A stretch of DNA of 64,000 nucleotides, taken from Polaromonas sp. Lineage in GTDB: Bacteria > Pseudomonadota > Gammaproteobacteria > Burkholderiales > Burkholderiaceae_C. Made by a program: the position numbers and the translations under genes. Under the pieces are notes generated by a model that worked only from the letters and a program-made list of their open reading frames with translations, did no database searches and was not told the origin of the DNA. Positions 62,292 through 64,000 of the stretch are shown piece after piece. The DNA is taken from assembly GCF_016185115.1 (NCBI RefSeq), contig NZ_JACPOF010000017.1:124001-188000 (forward strand). Reading direction: 5' to 3'. Each line of letters opens with the position of its first letter. The first letter of the stretch is position 1.

Positions 62292-63320
62292 TCAATCAAC
62301 ACGGATATTCCTGGACTTGATGAGTGCCCCCAGCTTTGCCTTTTCTGCTTCGAGAAATTGCACGAATGCCTCCGGGCGCCCACCGCCGGAGATGAAGTCC
62401 ATCTGGCGGAAGGTCTCCTGAAGCTGGGGGGACGCCAGCACGGCATTGACGTCAGCGCCAAGCCGGGCCTGAAGCTCAGGCGGTGTTTTGGCCGGAAGAA
62501 AAAGACCAAACCAGCTGCCGGAGCGAAAGCCTTTCAGGCCTGCGGCCTCAGCCGTTGGCAACTCCGGCCAGGAAGCCAGTGGTTTTTCACTGCCGACCAT
62601 GAGTGCACGGATTTTTCCGGTCTCGGCCATGCTGCGCGAGCCCGAAGACTCAAAGACCGCGTCAATGTGACCGCCCGCCATGGCTGGTATTGACGCACTG
62701 CTGCCGGGATAGGGAATGCTCAAGAGTTTGAAGCCCGACATCGCTGCGAGTTCTTCTGCATTCAGATGCGGACTGGACGCAACGCCGGAAGTACCGAAAG
62801 CAACGCCGTCAGCTTTTTTTCTGGCCCACTCCGCAAACTCGCGGTAATTGGTGGCTGGAATATTGCTGCGGATGTAGAGGACGCTGGGCGTACTGCCCAG
62901 GTAGACAACCGGTACCAGAGCCTTGACGTCAAACGGCGCGCCGCGGCTCTGGAACTGCGTGGTGATGTAACCCAGGCTACCCAGAAGAATGGTTCGGCCG
63001 TCAACGCCGCCCTGGTCTATGGCGTAGCGAATCCCCACAACAGAGGCCGCTCCAGTCTTGTTGACAACAACCACCGGCTCGCCCCACTTCTTTGACAGTG
63101 CATCGGCAACATGACGCGCGATGGCATCCGTGAAGCCGCCCGCGGCATACGGAACAACCAGCTCAATGGGTTTGCCATGGGACAGCCCGGAAATGCCGCC
63201 TGATATGAGGATGACAAGGATGCGCGCAAGGGCACGCAGTCTGGTGCCAGCCCCGGGGAAATACTTTCCCAGAAAAACAAAACGCGATTGCAGCGCCTGA
63301 AGGCCTGACAGCTTGTTCAT
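62292..63320 (-). CDS. Bug-family solute receptor
   Basis: 342 residues. Signal-like hydrophobic stretch (ALARILVILISGGISGLSHG) follows a 30-residue basic start, then the Bug pattern KPIELVVPYAAGGFTDAIARHVADAL and VVVNKTGAASVVGIRYAIDQGG. Periplasmic organic-acid binder, 67 bases upstream of the GMC gene. The long N-terminal lead makes the exact start uncertain. No membrane genes of a TTT transporter here. Confidence 0.88.
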   Translation of the reverse strand: MNKLSGLQALQSRFVFLGKYFPGAGTRLRALARILVILISGGISGLSHGKPIELVVPYAAGGFTDAIARHVADALSKKWGEPVVVVNKTGAASVVGIRYAIDQGGVDGRTILLGSLGYITTQFQSRGAPFDVKALVPVVYLGSTPSVLYIRSNIPATNYREFAEWARKKADGVAFGTSGVASSPHLNAEELAAMSGFKLLSIPYPGSSASIPAMAGGHIDAVFESSGSRSMAETGKIRALMVGSEKPLASWPELPTAEAAGLKGFRSGSWFGLFLPAKTPPELQARLGADVNAVLASPQLQETFRQMDFISGGGRPEAFVQFLEAEKAKLGALIKSRNIRVD

Positions 63321-63444
63321 GATGTTGTCTCCATTTCAGCTTCGGATTCAGGTCTTGCTGCCGCTTGCGGCACTGCCTGCTTTGGGTTGGTAAATTTGTA
63401 AGGCCAGGTCGACAGAACAGGCGGAATATCCTGAGGCGTATCCA

Positions 63445-63999
63445 TCAGAGACCTGAATGCGCCTGAGCTTCGTCGACCACGGTATTGCGCAATATGCCGA
63501 TCTGGCTGATCTCGACTTCGACCGTATCACCCGGCTTCATCCAGAGCACAGGATTGCGTCGGGCGCCTATGCCCGCGGGCGTACCGGTTGCAATCACATC
63601 TCCCGGGAGAAGATGCGTAAAGCCTGACACATAGGCAACAAGCTCCGCCACTGAATGAATGAACATGGATGTGCTGGCCTGCTGGACTACTGCGCCATTC
63701 AGCCTTGTTGTCAGACGCAAGTCGGCCGGATCGGGGAGTTCATCCGCCGTGACGAGCCAGGGACCAAAAGGCCCGGTGGCCGGAAAATTTTTCCCGGCCG
63801 TAATCGACTCTTTCTGATAGTCGCGCACGCTCACATCGTTGAAACAGGTGTAGCCAGCGACAAAGGAAAGCGCATTGCCGACGGGGATGTGCCTGCCCTC
63901 ATGGCCAATCACCAGCGCCAGCTCTCCCTCGAAGTCCAGTTGCAGCGACTGCCTGGGGCGAACAATGGCTTGCCCGTGCCCCAGCAAGGTGTCCGCAAA
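63445..63999 (-). CDS. fumarylacetoacetate-hydrolase family protein, 5' end outside the window
   Basis: The frame is open to the window edge (about 185 residues visible), so the N terminus is missing. LDFEGELALVIGHEGRHIPVGNALSFVAGYTCFNDVSVRDYQ has the metal-binding Glu/Asp of the FAH fold, and GDVIATGTPAGIGARRNPVLWMKPGDTVEVEISQIGILRN is the family ending. Members cleave or hydrate beta-diketo acids in aromatic or sugar-acid breakdown. First visible gene of the cluster with the Bug receptor and GMC oxidase. Confidence 0.9.
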   Translation of the reverse strand, partial: FADTLLGHGQAIVRPRQSLQLDFEGELALVIGHEGRHIPVGNALSFVAGYTCFNDVSVRDYQKESITAGKNFPATGPFGPWLVTADELPDPADLRLTTRLNGAVVQQASTSMFIHSVAELVAYVSGFTHLLPGDVIATGTPAGIGARRNPVLWMKPGDTVEVEISQIGILRNTVVDEAQAHSGL

Positions 64000-64000
64000 G

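Noticed and set aside
1..64000. tRNA, rRNA, CRISPR array, transposase or prophage genes
   Set aside because: Looked for on both strands by eye; nothing with a convincing cloverleaf, spacer array, transposase motif or phage structural gene was found. A tRNA scan would settle the first point.

Overview
The window looks like chromosomal DNA of a Burkholderiales betaproteobacterium, most likely family Comamonadaceae; I cannot fix the genus. The basis is the GC-rich coding style, the gene content (Bug-type solute receptors, Rnk, DUF3597/DUF3455 proteins, an intracellular PHB depolymerase with a cysteine nucleophile, an OAH sulfhydrylase) and dispersed repeats of kinds I associate with that family. 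I see no rRNA or tRNA gene, transposase or CRISPR array.

1-13 kb: the 3' part of a FUSC-family membrane protein overlaps mutS. Then come a stand-alone Anbu proteasome-like peptidase, an alpha/beta hydrolase, a MASE1-PAS membrane protein, and a three-domain protein (alpha/beta hydrolase with Cys nucleophile, SnoaL-like domain, acyl-CoA-binding domain). uppP, DUF3597, DUF924, a DUF3455 lipoprotein and a PVYVQP-repeat secreted protein follow. 13-24 kb: glnS carries a roughly 100-residue in-frame, AT-richer extra segment. It is followed by an AT-rich PLD-like gene, a decayed fragment of a methyltransferase gene that runs into rluE, then rnk, a double-USP protein, two methyltransferases (one apparently exported), small DUF genes, a nested palindromic repeat island and yhhQ.

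24-33 kb: a LuxR regulator precedes an acyl-CoA ligase / crotonase / Bug-receptor cluster. Then come a phasin-like protein, an M23 peptidase, a YeaQ-like membrane protein, trxC, a two-TM K+ channel and a quinone reductase. 33-44 kb is a long leftward cluster: a branched-chain-type ABC transporter (livKHMGF), an HPPD-like VOC protein, a 3-dehydroshikimate-dehydratase-like enzyme, pcaB, a Gfo/Idh/MocA dehydrogenase, aroQ and arfB. A PcaR-type IclR gene is divergent from it. Together they read as uptake and conversion of quinate/shikimate-type compounds to protocatechuate and beyond.

44-64 kb: mixed housekeeping and accessory genes: an EamA transporter, aroC, a cupin, a GST, phaZ, DUF4238, a CBS protein, metZ, a hydrolase, small stress-type ORFs, DUF962, YihY, DUF2069, an FAD-linked oxidase, thyA-folA and DUF4337. 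The window ends in a GMC oxidoreductase / Bug receptor / FAH-hydrolase cluster cut by its edge.

Four intergenic copies of a roughly 150-200 bp element share a conserved head. About 130 bp further on each has palindromes of fixed geometry TTAA-N8-TTAA whose arms differ between copies but stay self-complementary. That element and the glnS insertion are the least ordinary things I see here.
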